NCBI RefSeq assembly: GCF_029080175.1
Contig: NZ_JARFJC010000018.1
Direction: 5' to 3' (one strand)
Length of the DNA: 64,000 nucleotides
Source of the DNA: Luteipulveratus flavus
GTDB lineage: Bacteria > Actinomycetota > Actinomycetes > Actinomycetales > Dermatophilaceae
In this document: piece by piece, positions 7,497 through 14,868 of the stretch
How the letters are laid out: each line of letters starts with the position of its first letter
Position numbering within the stretch: the stretch's first letter is position 1
Translations under genes and position numbers: made by a program
Notes under the pieces: generated by a model
Told to the model about the DNA's origin: nothing
Seen by the model: the letters and a program-made list of their open reading frames with translations, nothing else
The model's database searches: none

Positions 7497-8666
7497 TCAG
7501 CTCAGGCTGGTGACCCAGATGCCCGAAGGGTAGGACGTGCCGCGTTCGTAGGTGTTCGCCGGACCGATCGCCCGCAGGCTCGAGCAGTCGACGATGTCGA
7601 AGTGCAGGTGCGGCCCAGTGGTGTCGCCGGTGTTGCCCGACCGCGCGATCACCTCACCCCGGGCGACCCGCTCGCCGTCGTACACCTCGTACGCGCTCAG
7701 GTGGGCGTACACCTGGCAGCGGCCCGAGTCGTCCCGGATCATGATCTGCTTCCCGGCGCCGTACGAGGTCCATCCGACGCGCTGGACCGTGCCGGCGCGG
7801 GCGGCGGTGACCGTCGAGCCCGAGGGCATGCCGATGTCGATCGCGGTGCGGTTGTAGACGGTGTTGTGGCTCGTCGACCCGCCCGGGCCCTGCGTGATCT
7901 GGTGCCTGACCCCGTCGGGGTACGGCATCCGGTACGGCGCGTCCGGCGATCCGATCGGTGCATCCCCGGGCTCGCCGGAGGTGCCGCACGGGTACCCACC
8001 GAGCGCTGCCCACGTCTGCGGCCCCACCACGCCGTCCGCGGCCAGGCCGTGGCTGCCCTGGAACACCTTGACCGCGGCCAGCGTGGCCGGACCGAACACG
8101 CCGTCGACCTTCAGCTCGAGCGAGCGCTGCAGGGCCGACACCGCGGTGCCCTCCCAGCCGTACCGCAGGACCGTCACCGGTTCGCAGCGTGGCTTCGGCG
8201 TCGGCGGTGCTGGGTCGGAGCCCGGGAAGCCGCCGAGCGCCTGCCAGGTGGCGGTGCCCACGTACCCGTCCGGGGTCAGGCCCTTGCTGCGCTGGTACGC
8301 CTTCACGCGCGCCAGCGTGAGCGGGCCGAAGCGGCCGTCCACGGACAGCCCGCCGACCCGGTTCTGCAGCACCCTGACCAGGTCGCCGCTGGAGCCGTAG
8401 CGCAGCACGACCACCGTCGGGTGGGTCGGCACCGCCGTCGGGGCGGCAGCAGGTGGACGGGCCGCGGCGAAGGGCGCACCGCCGAGCTCCGGGGTGGCCG
8501 CCGCTGCGGGCGACGCGGCCGCCACCGCCCCGAGACCGGCCGGCACGGTGATCGCCGCACCGGTCGCCACGACGGCACCGCCTCTGCCGAGCACCACCGG
8601 CCTCACGTTCGCCAGCCGGGACGGCTGCGGTCGCAGGTGGCGGGGGGTCGGCTGTGCAGTCCGCAT
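7497..8666 (-). CDS. Secreted M23 peptidase with two PG-binding domains
   Basis: 389 aa. The export signal is an N-terminal basic region followed by GGAVVATGAAITVPAGLGAV and an Ala-rich cleavage region. Two PG_binding_1 domains follow (VVVLRYGSSGDLVRVLQNRV to WQALGGFPG, and VTVLRYGWEGTAVSALQRSL to WAALGGYPCG). The C-terminal LytM/M23 domain has SHNTVYNRTAIDIGMPSGS, VYAHLSAYE and the zinc motif GPHLHFD. The first zinc His is probably that of SHN, because an Arg stands where the usual H-x-x-x-D His would be. It should cut peptidoglycan cross-bridges or stem peptides outside the cell. It is first of three neighbouring hydrolase genes of similar design. Confidence 0.9.
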   Translation of the reverse strand: MRTAQPTPRHLRPQPSRLANVRPVVLGRGGAVVATGAAITVPAGLGAVAAASPAAAATPELGGAPFAAARPPAAAPTAVPTHPTVVVLRYGSSGDLVRVLQNRVGGLSVDGRFGPLTLARVKAYQRSKGLTPDGYVGTATWQALGGFPGSDPAPPTPKPRCEPVTVLRYGWEGTAVSALQRSLELKVDGVFGPATLAAVKVFQGSHGLAADGVVGPQTWAALGGYPCGTSGEPGDAPIGSPDAPYRMPYPDGVRHQITQGPGGSTSHNTVYNRTAIDIGMPSGSTVTAARAGTVQRVGWTSYGAGKQIMIRDDSGRCQVYAHLSAYEVYDGERVARGEVIARSGNTGDTTGPHLHFDIVDCSSLRAIGPANTYERGTSYPSGIWVTSLS

Positions 8667-8721
8667 CGTGCTCCTCTCGGGCGCGCCGTCCGGCGCACGG
8701 TGGTCGTGGCGTCGGCGGGTC

Positions 8722-9768
8722 TCAGAGCAGGCGGATCGCCTTCACCGGTTCGGTGTACATGCGGTGGATCGAGATGTTCGTCCCCGGCCTCGAGGCGTCG
8801 ATGATCGTGCCGTCGCCGGCGTAGATCCCGACGTGGTGGACCGGGCTGTAGAAGAAGACGAGGTCGCCGATGTGCAGGTCGTCCAGGTCGACGCCGGGCC
8901 GGAACCGCGACTGCTCCAGCGACGTGCGCGGGATGTAGATGCCGACCTGTCGGTAGACGTACTGGGTGAGGCCCGAGCAGTCGAAGCTGGTCTCCGGCGT
9001 CTCGCCGCCCCAGCTGTACGGGTAGCCGATGTAGCGCTTGGCGATGTCGAGGACGTCCTGGCCGGTGGCGCCGCTGGGACGGCTGGGCGGCTCCTCGCTG
9101 CACGGGTAGCCGCCGAGGGCCCGCCAAGTGTTCGGCCCGACGATGCCGTCGACCGTCAGGTCGTGGCTGCGCTGGTACGCCTTGACCGCGTCGAGCGTCC
9201 ACGGCCCGAAGTCGCCGTCCACCTGGATGCCGAGCCGCCGCTGCAGCACCTCGACCACGTCGCCCTTGGCGCCGTACCGCACGACGTAGGACGTGCACGA
9301 GGGCGGCGGGTCCTCGCCGCCGCCGGAGGGAAGACCACCGAGCGCCGCCCAGGTGTACGGGCCCACGACGCCGTCCACCTGGAGGTCCTTCGTCCGCTGG
9401 AAGGCCTTGACCGCGGTCAGCGTCTGCGGGCCGAAGCTGCCGTCGACGGTGATGCGCAGGCGCTGCTGCACCACCTCCACGAGGTCTCCGCGCGAGCCGT
9501 AGCGCAGCACCGTGACCGGCGCGGTCGGGGCCGCCGGGAGTGCCGCACGCCCGACCGACGGAGCGGCACCAGGGAGCGTGGCGGTCGGCGCAGCGGTCTG
9601 GAGGGGCGCGGCCTGGGCGGGGGCGGCGGAGAGCACGCTGCCGAGCGAGGTCGGCACCGCCAGCGCGGTGCCGGTGGCGATCAGGGTGCCGCGGCGAACC
9701 TGCAGTGCGGGCCGGACCGCCGTACGGGGAGGACGCGGACGCAGGTGCTGCGGTTCGTGCGAGGCCAT
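8722..9768 (-). CDS. Secreted NlpC/P60 endopeptidase with two PG-binding domains
   Basis: 348 aa. A signal region (ALQVRRGTLIATGTALAVPT and the following Ala-rich stretch) precedes two PG_binding_1 repeats (VTVLRYGSRGDLVEVVQQRL and YVVRYGAKGDVVEVLQRRLG). The C-terminal NlpC/P60 domain has the catalytic Cys in SFDCSGLTQYVYRQ, the His in VHHVGIYAGDG, and IGDLVFFYS between them. The expected activity is D-glutamyl-diaminopimelate cleavage in peptidoglycan. A 28-nt motif shared with the next NlpC gene lies 264 nt upstream, implying a separate promoter and a long untranslated leader. Confidence 0.93.
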   Translation of the reverse strand: MASHEPQHLRPRPPRTAVRPALQVRRGTLIATGTALAVPTSLGSVLSAAPAQAAPLQTAAPTATLPGAAPSVGRAALPAAPTAPVTVLRYGSRGDLVEVVQQRLRITVDGSFGPQTLTAVKAFQRTKDLQVDGVVGPYTWAALGGLPSGGGEDPPPSCTSYVVRYGAKGDVVEVLQRRLGIQVDGDFGPWTLDAVKAYQRSHDLTVDGIVGPNTWRALGGYPCSEEPPSRPSGATGQDVLDIAKRYIGYPYSWGGETPETSFDCSGLTQYVYRQVGIYIPRTSLEQSRFRPGVDLDDLHIGDLVFFYSPVHHVGIYAGDGTIIDASRPGTNISIHRMYTEPVKAIRLL

Positions 9769-10031
9769 CCGGTGCCCTTTCGATCAGCGACGACACCCCT
9801 GTGCGCTCACCGGTGGAAAGCCCGACCACCGTCGTCGAGGGCGGCAGAAAGCACTATGCCTCCCACGGGGCCGATGTGGAAGGTGGGGGCCGTGTGACTG
9901 ACGGGGCTGGAGACGCCGTCGCCGCCGCGGCTGGACGAACTACGCCTGTGTGGTTCCGAGCGCCGGCGCGGACGGAGCCATGCGTCGCGGTCGGCATCCC
10001 GTTCCGGGTGGGAAGCATCCCCGGACCTGCG

Positions 10032-10059
10032 GTTTCTCACATGATGAGACGGATGCAAC
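10032..10059 (-). promoter_or_regulatory. Shared upstream motif, copy A
   Basis: Read on the minus strand this is GTTGCATCCGTCTCA followed by TCATGTGAGAAAC. It matches copy B (11304-11331) at 23 of 28 positions. The core TCTCATCATGTGAGA is an inverted repeat (TCTCA/TGAGA). It lies 264 nt upstream of the NlpC/P60 gene that starts at 9768. It is probably an operator or promoter element for cell-wall hydrolase genes; the regulator is unknown. The rest of 9769-10087 shows no coding or other recognisable signal. Confidence 0.5.
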
Positions 10060-10087
10060 CTGCGGGGCCGGGACCGGTCTGCACACG

Positions 10088-10124
10088 ACGACGCGCCCCC
10101 GGGAAGAACCCGGGGGCGCGTCGT
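10088..10124 (-). terminator. Strong intrinsic terminator of the second NlpC/P60 gene
   Basis: A perfect 16-bp stem (ACGACGCGCCCCCGGG paired with its complement) closes a 5-nt AAGAA loop, 17 nt beyond the stop codon at 10142. It separates this gene from the hydrolase gene to its left, supporting independent transcription units. Confidence 0.85.
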
Positions 10125-10141
10125 GTGATGCCAGTCGTCGC

Positions 10142-11011
10142 TCAGACGCGACCGTAGCTGGACACCTCGGGCTGGTAGACCGCGCGCTGGTTGACGCGCA
10201 TGCCCGGCTTCGGGGCGTCGATCATCTGGCCGTTGCCGACGTAGATGCCGACGTGGTGCGCCGGGTAGCCGTAGAACACCAGGTCGCCGACGCGCGGGCT
10301 GGACACCCGGGTCACCGCGGCCTGCTGGGCGCGGGCCGAGCGCGGCAGCTCCTTGCCGATCTGGCGGAACACGTAGCTGGTCAGACCGGAGCAGTCGAAG
10401 CCGCTCGGGGTCGAGCCACCGTAGACGTACGGGACGCCCAGGTAGCGCTGCGCGATGCGCACGACGCTGGAGTTGCTGCTCGTGGAGATGGAGGCCGACC
10501 GGCTGGCGCGAGCGGTGGTGGCCGTGGCGGTGCCGCCGGGGTAGCCGCCGAGGGCGCGCCAGGTCTTCGGGCCGACGTAGCCGTCGGCCGCCAGGCCCTT
10601 GCGCGCCTGGAAGCCCTTGACCGCACGACGGGTCTGCGGGCCGAACGAGCCGTCACGGCTGATGTGCAGGCGACCCTGCACGACCTTGACGAGCGAGCCG
10701 CGGTCGCCGTAGCTGAGGACGGTGACGCCCCCGGCCCGGTACGCGGTCGGCAGAGCGGCGGCGGCGGAGGTGGCCGACACGGCGGCGGGCGTGGACGCGG
10801 CAGCGGTCGCAGCGACCTGCTGCGCGGCGGCCTGCGGGGTGCCGACGACCGGCGCGGCCTGGGCGGCGTCGGCCATGCCGATACCGCCGATGGCGGTGGG
10901 GATGGCGAGGGCGACACCAGTGAGAGCCTTGCTGTGCCGACCGGCCATGGACGACACGACGGCGGACGCGAGCGTGGGCTCGGCCTTGCGGTGGCGAGGG
11001 GCGTAAGTCAT
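10142..11011 (-). CDS. Secreted NlpC/P60 endopeptidase with one PG-binding domain
   Basis: 289 aa. The signal region is SKALTGVALAIPTAIGGIGM with DAAQA at the probable cleavage site. An Ala-rich linker, one PG_binding_1 domain (VTVLSYGDRGSLVKVVQGRL to WRALGGYPGG) and a C-terminal NlpC/P60 domain follow. The catalytic Cys is in GFDCSGLTSYVFRQ and the His in AHHVGIYVGNGQMIDAPKPG. It resembles RipA/RpfA-type growth hydrolases acting outside the cell. It has a strong terminator downstream and a leader of about 290 nt containing a candidate c-di-AMP riboswitch, a control often seen on actinobacterial cell-wall hydrolase genes. Confidence 0.93.
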   Translation of the reverse strand: MTYAPRHRKAEPTLASAVVSSMAGRHSKALTGVALAIPTAIGGIGMADAAQAAPVVGTPQAAAQQVAATAAASTPAAVSATSAAAALPTAYRAGGVTVLSYGDRGSLVKVVQGRLHISRDGSFGPQTRRAVKGFQARKGLAADGYVGPKTWRALGGYPGGTATATTARASRSASISTSSNSSVVRIAQRYLGVPYVYGGSTPSGFDCSGLTSYVFRQIGKELPRSARAQQAAVTRVSSPRVGDLVFYGYPAHHVGIYVGNGQMIDAPKPGMRVNQRAVYQPEVSSYGRV

Positions 11012-11129
11012 CAGGGACCTTCCAAGTGGTACTCGAACATCAGCATGCGCCCGAATTCACGAGCGCATGATGCCGCCGAGGTCCCCCGACGAAGCGGCAC
11101 GGTCAACGACTATGGCCGACGCCCAACCC

Positions 11130-11260
11130 ATCTCCAACTCGAGTCGGAAAAGTGGTCGACCGGATTTGTCGGAGCCCCTCGGCGCGCCTGCCCTGCGGTC
11201 GGGCGTGTCACCCCGGCGATTACCCCGCCATGACGCGGAATTTACGGTTTCGTGACCTGT
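11130..11260 (-). promoter_or_regulatory. Candidate c-di-AMP (ydaO/yuaA) riboswitch
   Basis: Read on the minus strand, the leader contains GGTCACGAAACCG, then GGCGGGGTAATCGCCGGGGT, a GACCGCAGGGCAGGCG block, and GGGGCTCCGACAAATCCG. The order of a GGGGTGA-like block, an AGGG-containing stem and a terminal GG-TCCGA-AATCCG block resembles the ydaO aptamer. The terminal block is not a perfect match, so this is a candidate only. The position, 120-250 nt before an NlpC/P60 start, is the usual place for this riboswitch in Actinobacteria. Confidence 0.5.
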
Positions 11261-11303
11261 CGCAACACGCCGGACGGCCTCCGGTGTGATTAAGCACCCT
11301 CAT

Positions 11304-11331
11304 GTGTCTCGCATCGTGAGACCGATGCAAC
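11304..11331 (-). promoter_or_regulatory. Shared upstream motif, copy B
   Basis: Minus-strand reading is GTTGCATCGGTCTCA followed by CGATGCGAGACAC. It matches copy A (10032-10059) at 23 of 28 positions. It lies 293 nt upstream of the NlpC/P60 start at 11011 and 21 nt before the divergent MATE start, so it could act on both. It also contains a GCATCG/CGATGC inverted repeat. Confidence 0.5.
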
Positions 11332-11351
11332 ATGTGACTACCGTGACCGTC

Positions 11352-12677
11352 ATGTATCGCACGTCGGCGCAGCGGGAGATCCTGCGACTGGCGGTTCCCG
11401 CCTTCCTCGCGCTGGTCGCCGAACCGCTCTTCCTGCTCGCCGACTCCGCCATCGTCGGCCACCTCGGCACCGCTCCCCTGGCCGGACTGGGCGTCGCCAG
11501 CGCCGCTCTGCTGACCGCCGCCAACATCTACGTCTTCCTCGCGTACGGCACGACCTCGCTGGTGGCGCGGCGGCTGGGCGCCGGCGACGAGCGCTCCGCG
11601 GTGTCCGCCGGCTTGGACGGGGTCTGGCTCTCGATCGCGCTCGGCGCCGTGACCGCGCTGGCCACGGCGATCTGGGCCGGCCCGCTGTGCGAGCTGTTCG
11701 GGGCGTCCGCGGACGCGCTGGCCCAGGCGACGACGTACCTGCGGATCAGCGCGCTCGGCGTCCCCGCGATGCTGGTCGTCCTCGCCGCCACCGGGGTGCT
11801 GCGCGGGTTCCAGGACACCCGGACGCCGCTGGTCGCGGCCGTGACCGGGTTCGGCGCCAACATCGTGCTCAACCTGAGCCTGGTGTACGGCCTGGACCTG
11901 GGCATCGCCGGCTCCGCCTGGGGCACGGTGCTCGCCCAGACCGGCATGGCGGCGGGGCTGCTGCTGGTCGTCACCCGGCGGGCCCGGGCGCTGCACGCGC
12001 GGCTGCGACCCCACCCCACCGGCGTGCTGCGAGCGGCGCTCGGGGGCGTACCCCTCCTCATCCGTACTCTCGCGCTGCGCGGGGCCATGCTCCTGACCAC
12101 CTGGGTGGCCGCGGGTCTGGGCGACGTGCCGCTGGCCGCGCACCAGGTGGCGATGACGGTCTTCGGGTTCCTCGCGTTCGCGCTGGACGCCCTCGCGATC
12201 GCGGCGCAGGCGCTGACCGGTAAGGCGCTCGGGGCCGGCGACGTCGAGGGCACGCGCGCCGCGACCCGGCTGATGCTGTGGTGGGGACTCGGCGCGGGCG
12301 TCCTGCTCGGGGCCGTCGTGCTGGCCGTGCACCAGGTGCTGCCGCTGTTGTTCACCTCCGACCAGGCCGTACGCGACGCGCTCGCCGCCGCTCTGCTGGT
12401 CGTGGCCCTGGTCCAACCGGTGTCGGGGCTGGTCTTCGTGCTGGACGGCGTCCTGATCGGAGCCGGCGACGGGGTGGCGCTGGCGGTCGTCCAGGTGGCC
12501 GTGCTGGCGGCGTACGTCCCCGTCCTGCTGCTGGTGCGGGCGCACGTGTCCGGGGCGGCCGTCCACACCCTCACCGTGCTGTGGTGGTCGTTCGCGGCGT
12601 TCATGGCGTTCCGGCTGCTGGCACTCGCCGTACGGGCGCGGTCCGACCGCTGGCTGGTGACCGGCGCCGTCCGCTGA
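11352..12677 (+). CDS. MATE-family (DinF-like) efflux transporter
   Basis: 441 aa from the ATG at 11352; upstream in-frame starts would precede the natural cytoplasmic MYRTSAQREILRLAVPAF opening. About twelve hydrophobic segments are visible. The MATE/DinF pattern is FLALVAEPLFLLADSAIVGH near the N-terminus, ATGVLRGFQDTRTPL in the middle, and DALAIAAQALTGKALGAGD at the start of the second half. It should export cationic or amphipathic compounds using a Na+ or H+ gradient. It is divergent from the NlpC/P60 gene and ends next to a perfect 28-bp inverted repeat. Confidence 0.93.
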   Translation: MYRTSAQREILRLAVPAFLALVAEPLFLLADSAIVGHLGTAPLAGLGVASAALLTAANIYVFLAYGTTSLVARRLGAGDERSAVSAGLDGVWLSIALGAVTALATAIWAGPLCELFGASADALAQATTYLRISALGVPAMLVVLAATGVLRGFQDTRTPLVAAVTGFGANIVLNLSLVYGLDLGIAGSAWGTVLAQTGMAAGLLLVVTRRARALHARLRPHPTGVLRAALGGVPLLIRTLALRGAMLLTTWVAAGLGDVPLAAHQVAMTVFGFLAFALDALAIAAQALTGKALGAGDVEGTRAATRLMLWWGLGAGVLLGAVVLAVHQVLPLLFTSDQAVRDALAAALLVVALVQPVSGLVFVLDGVLIGAGDGVALAVVQVAVLAAYVPVLLLVRAHVSGAAVHTLTVLWWSFAAFMAFRLLALAVRARSDRWLVTGAVR

Positions 12678-12704
12678 CGTCGCGGCCCCAGGGCCGACCT
12701 CGGC

Positions 12705-12774
12705 TGCTCATACTGCGTTCGGTGCTCCTGACGCGGTTCGAGCTGAGTCAGGAGCACCGAACGCAGTATGAGCA
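12705..12774. repeat. Perfect 28-bp inverted repeat
   Basis: Arms at 12705-12732 and 12747-12774 are exactly complementary and enclose a 14-nt loop. The arm begins TGCTCATACTGCGTTCGG and ends TGCTCCTGAC. It lies 27 nt after the MATE stop, between convergent genes, so it may terminate that transcript. It is longer and less G+C-rich than the other terminators in the window and looks more like a mobile palindromic element. Confidence 0.85.
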
Positions 12775-12804
12775 CGGGATGCCGGGCGGCGCCGGGGACG
12801 ACGA

Positions 12805-12836
12805 ACGCCCGGCCCCGCGGGTGCGGGACCGGGCGT
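12805..12836 (-). terminator. Terminator of the rpsF-ssb-rpsR-rplI operon
   Basis: ACGCCCGGCCCCGC pairs with GCGGGACCGGGCGT, with one mismatch in 14 and a GGGT loop, 20 nt beyond the rplI stop. Confidence 0.7.
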
Positions 12837-12856
12837 CGGTGTCGTACGAGGCAGCC

Positions 12857-13306
12857 TTACTTGGCGGCGACGACGTCCAGCTTCAGCGTGGCGGCGACCT
12901 CGGGGTGCAGGCGGACCTGCACCGTGTGGGAACCGGTGCTGCGGATCGGCTGGGCGATCTCGACCTTGCGGCGGTCGATCGTGCCGACACCGGCAGCCTT
13001 GACCGCGTCGGCGATCTCGGCGGTGGTGACGGCGCCGAACAGGCGACCGGACTGGCCGGCGCGGGCCTGCACCTTCACCGTGGTGTGCTCGAGGTTGCCC
13101 TTGATCGACTGGGCCTCCTCCAGCGACTGCACGGCGCGGATCTCGCGACCCTTGGTGATCGCGTCGACCTGCTTCTGGCCGCCCTTCGTCCACGGGGTGG
13201 CGAGGTGGCGGGGCAGCAGGTAGTTGCGGGCGTAGCCGTCCTTGACGTCGACGACGTCGCCGGCGGTGCCGAGCGTGGAGACCTCGTGGGTCAGAATCAC
13301 CTTCAT
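12857..13306 (-). CDS. rplI: 50S ribosomal protein L9
   Basis: 149 aa, the normal length for bL9. The N-terminal domain MKVILTHEVSTLGTAGDVVD with DGYARNYLLPRHLA is the rRNA-binding fold. A long connecting helix and the C-terminal domain (LFGAVTTAEIADAV, IRSTGSHTVQVRLHPEV) follow. It is the last gene of the rpsF-ssb-rpsR-rplI operon and is followed by a terminator. Confidence 0.99.
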   Translation of the reverse strand: MKVILTHEVSTLGTAGDVVDVKDGYARNYLLPRHLATPWTKGGQKQVDAITKGREIRAVQSLEEAQSIKGNLEHTTVKVQARAGQSGRLFGAVTTAEIADAVKAAGVGTIDRRKVEIAQPIRSTGSHTVQVRLHPEVAATLKLDVVAAK

Positions 13307-13329
13307 GACTCGCTCCTAACGGTCAGGGC

Positions 13330-13566
13330 TCAGCGAGCCGAGCTGGAGTACGGCAGCAGCGCCATCTCGCGGGCGTTCTTGACCGCGGTGGCGATGAGCC
13401 GCTGCTCCTGGACGGACACACCGGTCACCCGACGCGCGCGGATCTTGCCGCGGTCGGAGATGAACTTGCGCAGCAGCGCGGTGTCCTTGTAATCGATGCT
13501 CTCGACCTTCGCCGCCTTCAGCGGGTTGGCCTTCTTCTTGGGCTTGCGCACAACGGGCTTGGCCAT
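13330..13566 (-). CDS. rpsR: 30S ribosomal protein S18
   Basis: 78 aa. The sequence IDYKDTALLRKFISDRGKIR with ARRVTGVSVQEQRLIATAVK is diagnostic for bS18. The N-terminus lacks a zinc-binding Cys cluster, so this is a C-minus form. It sits between ssb and rplI, 23 nt before rplI, with GGAGAG before its start. Confidence 0.99.
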   Translation of the reverse strand: MAKPVVRKPKKKANPLKAAKVESIDYKDTALLRKFISDRGKIRARRVTGVSVQEQRLIATAVKNAREMALLPYSSSAR

Positions 13567-13713
13567 CGTGGTGCTCTCCTTCCGAGAGCCCGAGCGGTGC
13601 TCGGGATGGGGTGTTTCTGGGAGTGCAGTCCTTCACGGACCTGACGCCGTTCGGCGACGATGCCGGCTGGGCGAGCCTGCGAGCTCAGCCGGCAGGAGGA
13701 GCCGAACGAAAAG

Positions 13714-14316
13714 TTAGAAGGGGGGCTCGTCGTAGGACGGGCCGGTGCTCCAGCCGCCCTGACCGCCCTGCGGGCTGCCGGACTGCTGACCGCCGCCGGA
13801 ACCACCACTGGGCTGGGTCGCCCACGGGTCGTCCTGCTGGCCGCCGGACTGGTTGCCGCCGCCCTGACCGCCACCCTGGTTGCCTCCGCCGAAGCCACCC
13901 TGGCTGCCGCCCTGGTTGCCTCCGCCGAAGCCACCCTGGCCGCCGCCCCGCTGGGTCTTGTTGACCTTGGCAGTGGCGTAGCGCAGCGACGGGCCGACCT
14001 CGTCGACCTGCATCTCCATCACCGTGCGCTTCTCACCTTCCTTGGTCTCGAATGAGCGCGAGACCAGGCGGCCGGTGACGACGACACGCGCACCGCGACC
14101 GAGCGACTCGGCGACGTTCTCCGCCGCTTCGCGCCAGACCGAGCAGCGCATGAACAGCGTCTCGCCGTCCTTCCACTCGTTGGTCTGGCGGTCGAACTGA
14201 CGCGGCGTCGACGCAACGGTGAAGTTGGCCACCGCGGCCCCGGACGGCGTGAACCGCAGCTCCGGGTCCTGGGTGAGGTTTCCGACGAGGGTGATGACGG
14301 TGTCGCCTGCAGCCAT
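13714..14316 (-). CDS. ssb: Single-stranded DNA-binding protein
   Basis: 200 aa. The OB fold spans about residues 1-115 (TVITLVGNLTQDPELRFTPS, then FMRCSVWREAAENVAESLG and RVVVTGRL). A Gly/Gln-rich linker with FGGGNQGG repeats precedes the acidic tip SYDEPPF, which recruits replication and repair proteins. It lies within the ribosomal protein operon, as in most actinobacteria. The linker is encoded by a 36-bp tandem duplication, so linker length may vary among strains. Confidence 0.98.
   Translation of the reverse strand: MAAGDTVITLVGNLTQDPELRFTPSGAAVANFTVASTPRQFDRQTNEWKDGETLFMRCSVWREAAENVAESLGRGARVVVTGRLVSRSFETKEGEKRTVMEMQVDEVGPSLRYATAKVNKTQRGGGQGGFGGGNQGGSQGGFGGGNQGGGQGGGNQSGGQQDDPWATQPSGGSGGGQQSGSPQGGQGGWSTGPSYDEPPF
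13874..13945. repeat. 36-bp tandem duplication in the ssb linker
   Basis: Two adjacent 36-nt units (13874-13909 and 13910-13945) differ at one base. They encode two copies of a 12-residue Gly/Asn/Gln-rich segment (FGGGNQGG core). The length is a multiple of three, so copy-number change keeps the frame and alters only linker length. Confidence 0.85.
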
Positions 14317-14352
14317 GGGGCTCCCCTTCTGAGGGTCGTGGAGTTGCGAGGA

Positions 14353-14640
14353 CTACGCGTCGGCGCGCAGCAGCTTGGTCCGCAGGATGGACTCGTTGAG
14401 CCCCAGCTGACGGTCCAGCTCCTTGGCGGTGGCCGACTCGGCCGTCATGGTGACGACCGCGTAGATGCCCTCGGACTTCTTCTTGATGTCGTAGGCCAGG
14501 CGGCGACGACCCCAGATGTCGAGGTTGTCGACCGTGCCGCCGTCCTTGGTGACGACGGTGAGGAACTTGTCCAGCGACGGCTGGACAGTGCGCTCGTCGA
14601 GCTCGGGGTCGAGGATGATCATGAGTTCGTACTGACGCAT
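14353..14640 (-). CDS. rpsF: 30S ribosomal protein S6
   Basis: 95 aa starting MRQYELMIILDPELDE. An AAAGGAGGTG Shine-Dalgarno sequence ends 10-11 nt upstream of the ATG at 14640; the GTG at 14652 lies inside that Shine-Dalgarno sequence and is rejected. The rest (VDNLDIWGRRRLAYDIKKKS, EGIYAVVTM) is standard bS6. It is the first gene of the rpsF-ssb-rpsR-rplI operon. Confidence 0.98.
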   Translation of the reverse strand: MRQYELMIILDPELDERTVQPSLDKFLTVVTKDGGTVDNLDIWGRRRLAYDIKKKSEGIYAVVTMTAESATAKELDRQLGLNESILRTKLLRADA

Positions 14641-14868
14641 GCGTGAACCCACCTCCTTTGGTCTAGGCGGTCACGGTCTCTCCGTGACAGGAGGGTTGCA
14701 GCGTGCTCCCTGGCGCACCGCCCGTCGCAGCGACGAGCAGGAGCCACCGGCGTGGACCTACGCCGCTCACGATGCCAGGCGGCACCGACGTGCGGGCGTC
14801 ATCCACAGGAAGAGGCTCCCGAGTACACCGGGAACCGCACGAGGATATCGGCGCAGCGCGGCGCGCGC

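Noticed and set aside
11334..11351. Direct repeat GTGAC-TACC-GTGAC as an MtrA-type site
   Set aside because: Only one pair is present, it lies directly before the MATE start codon, and the spacing does not clearly match a consensus that I can defend.
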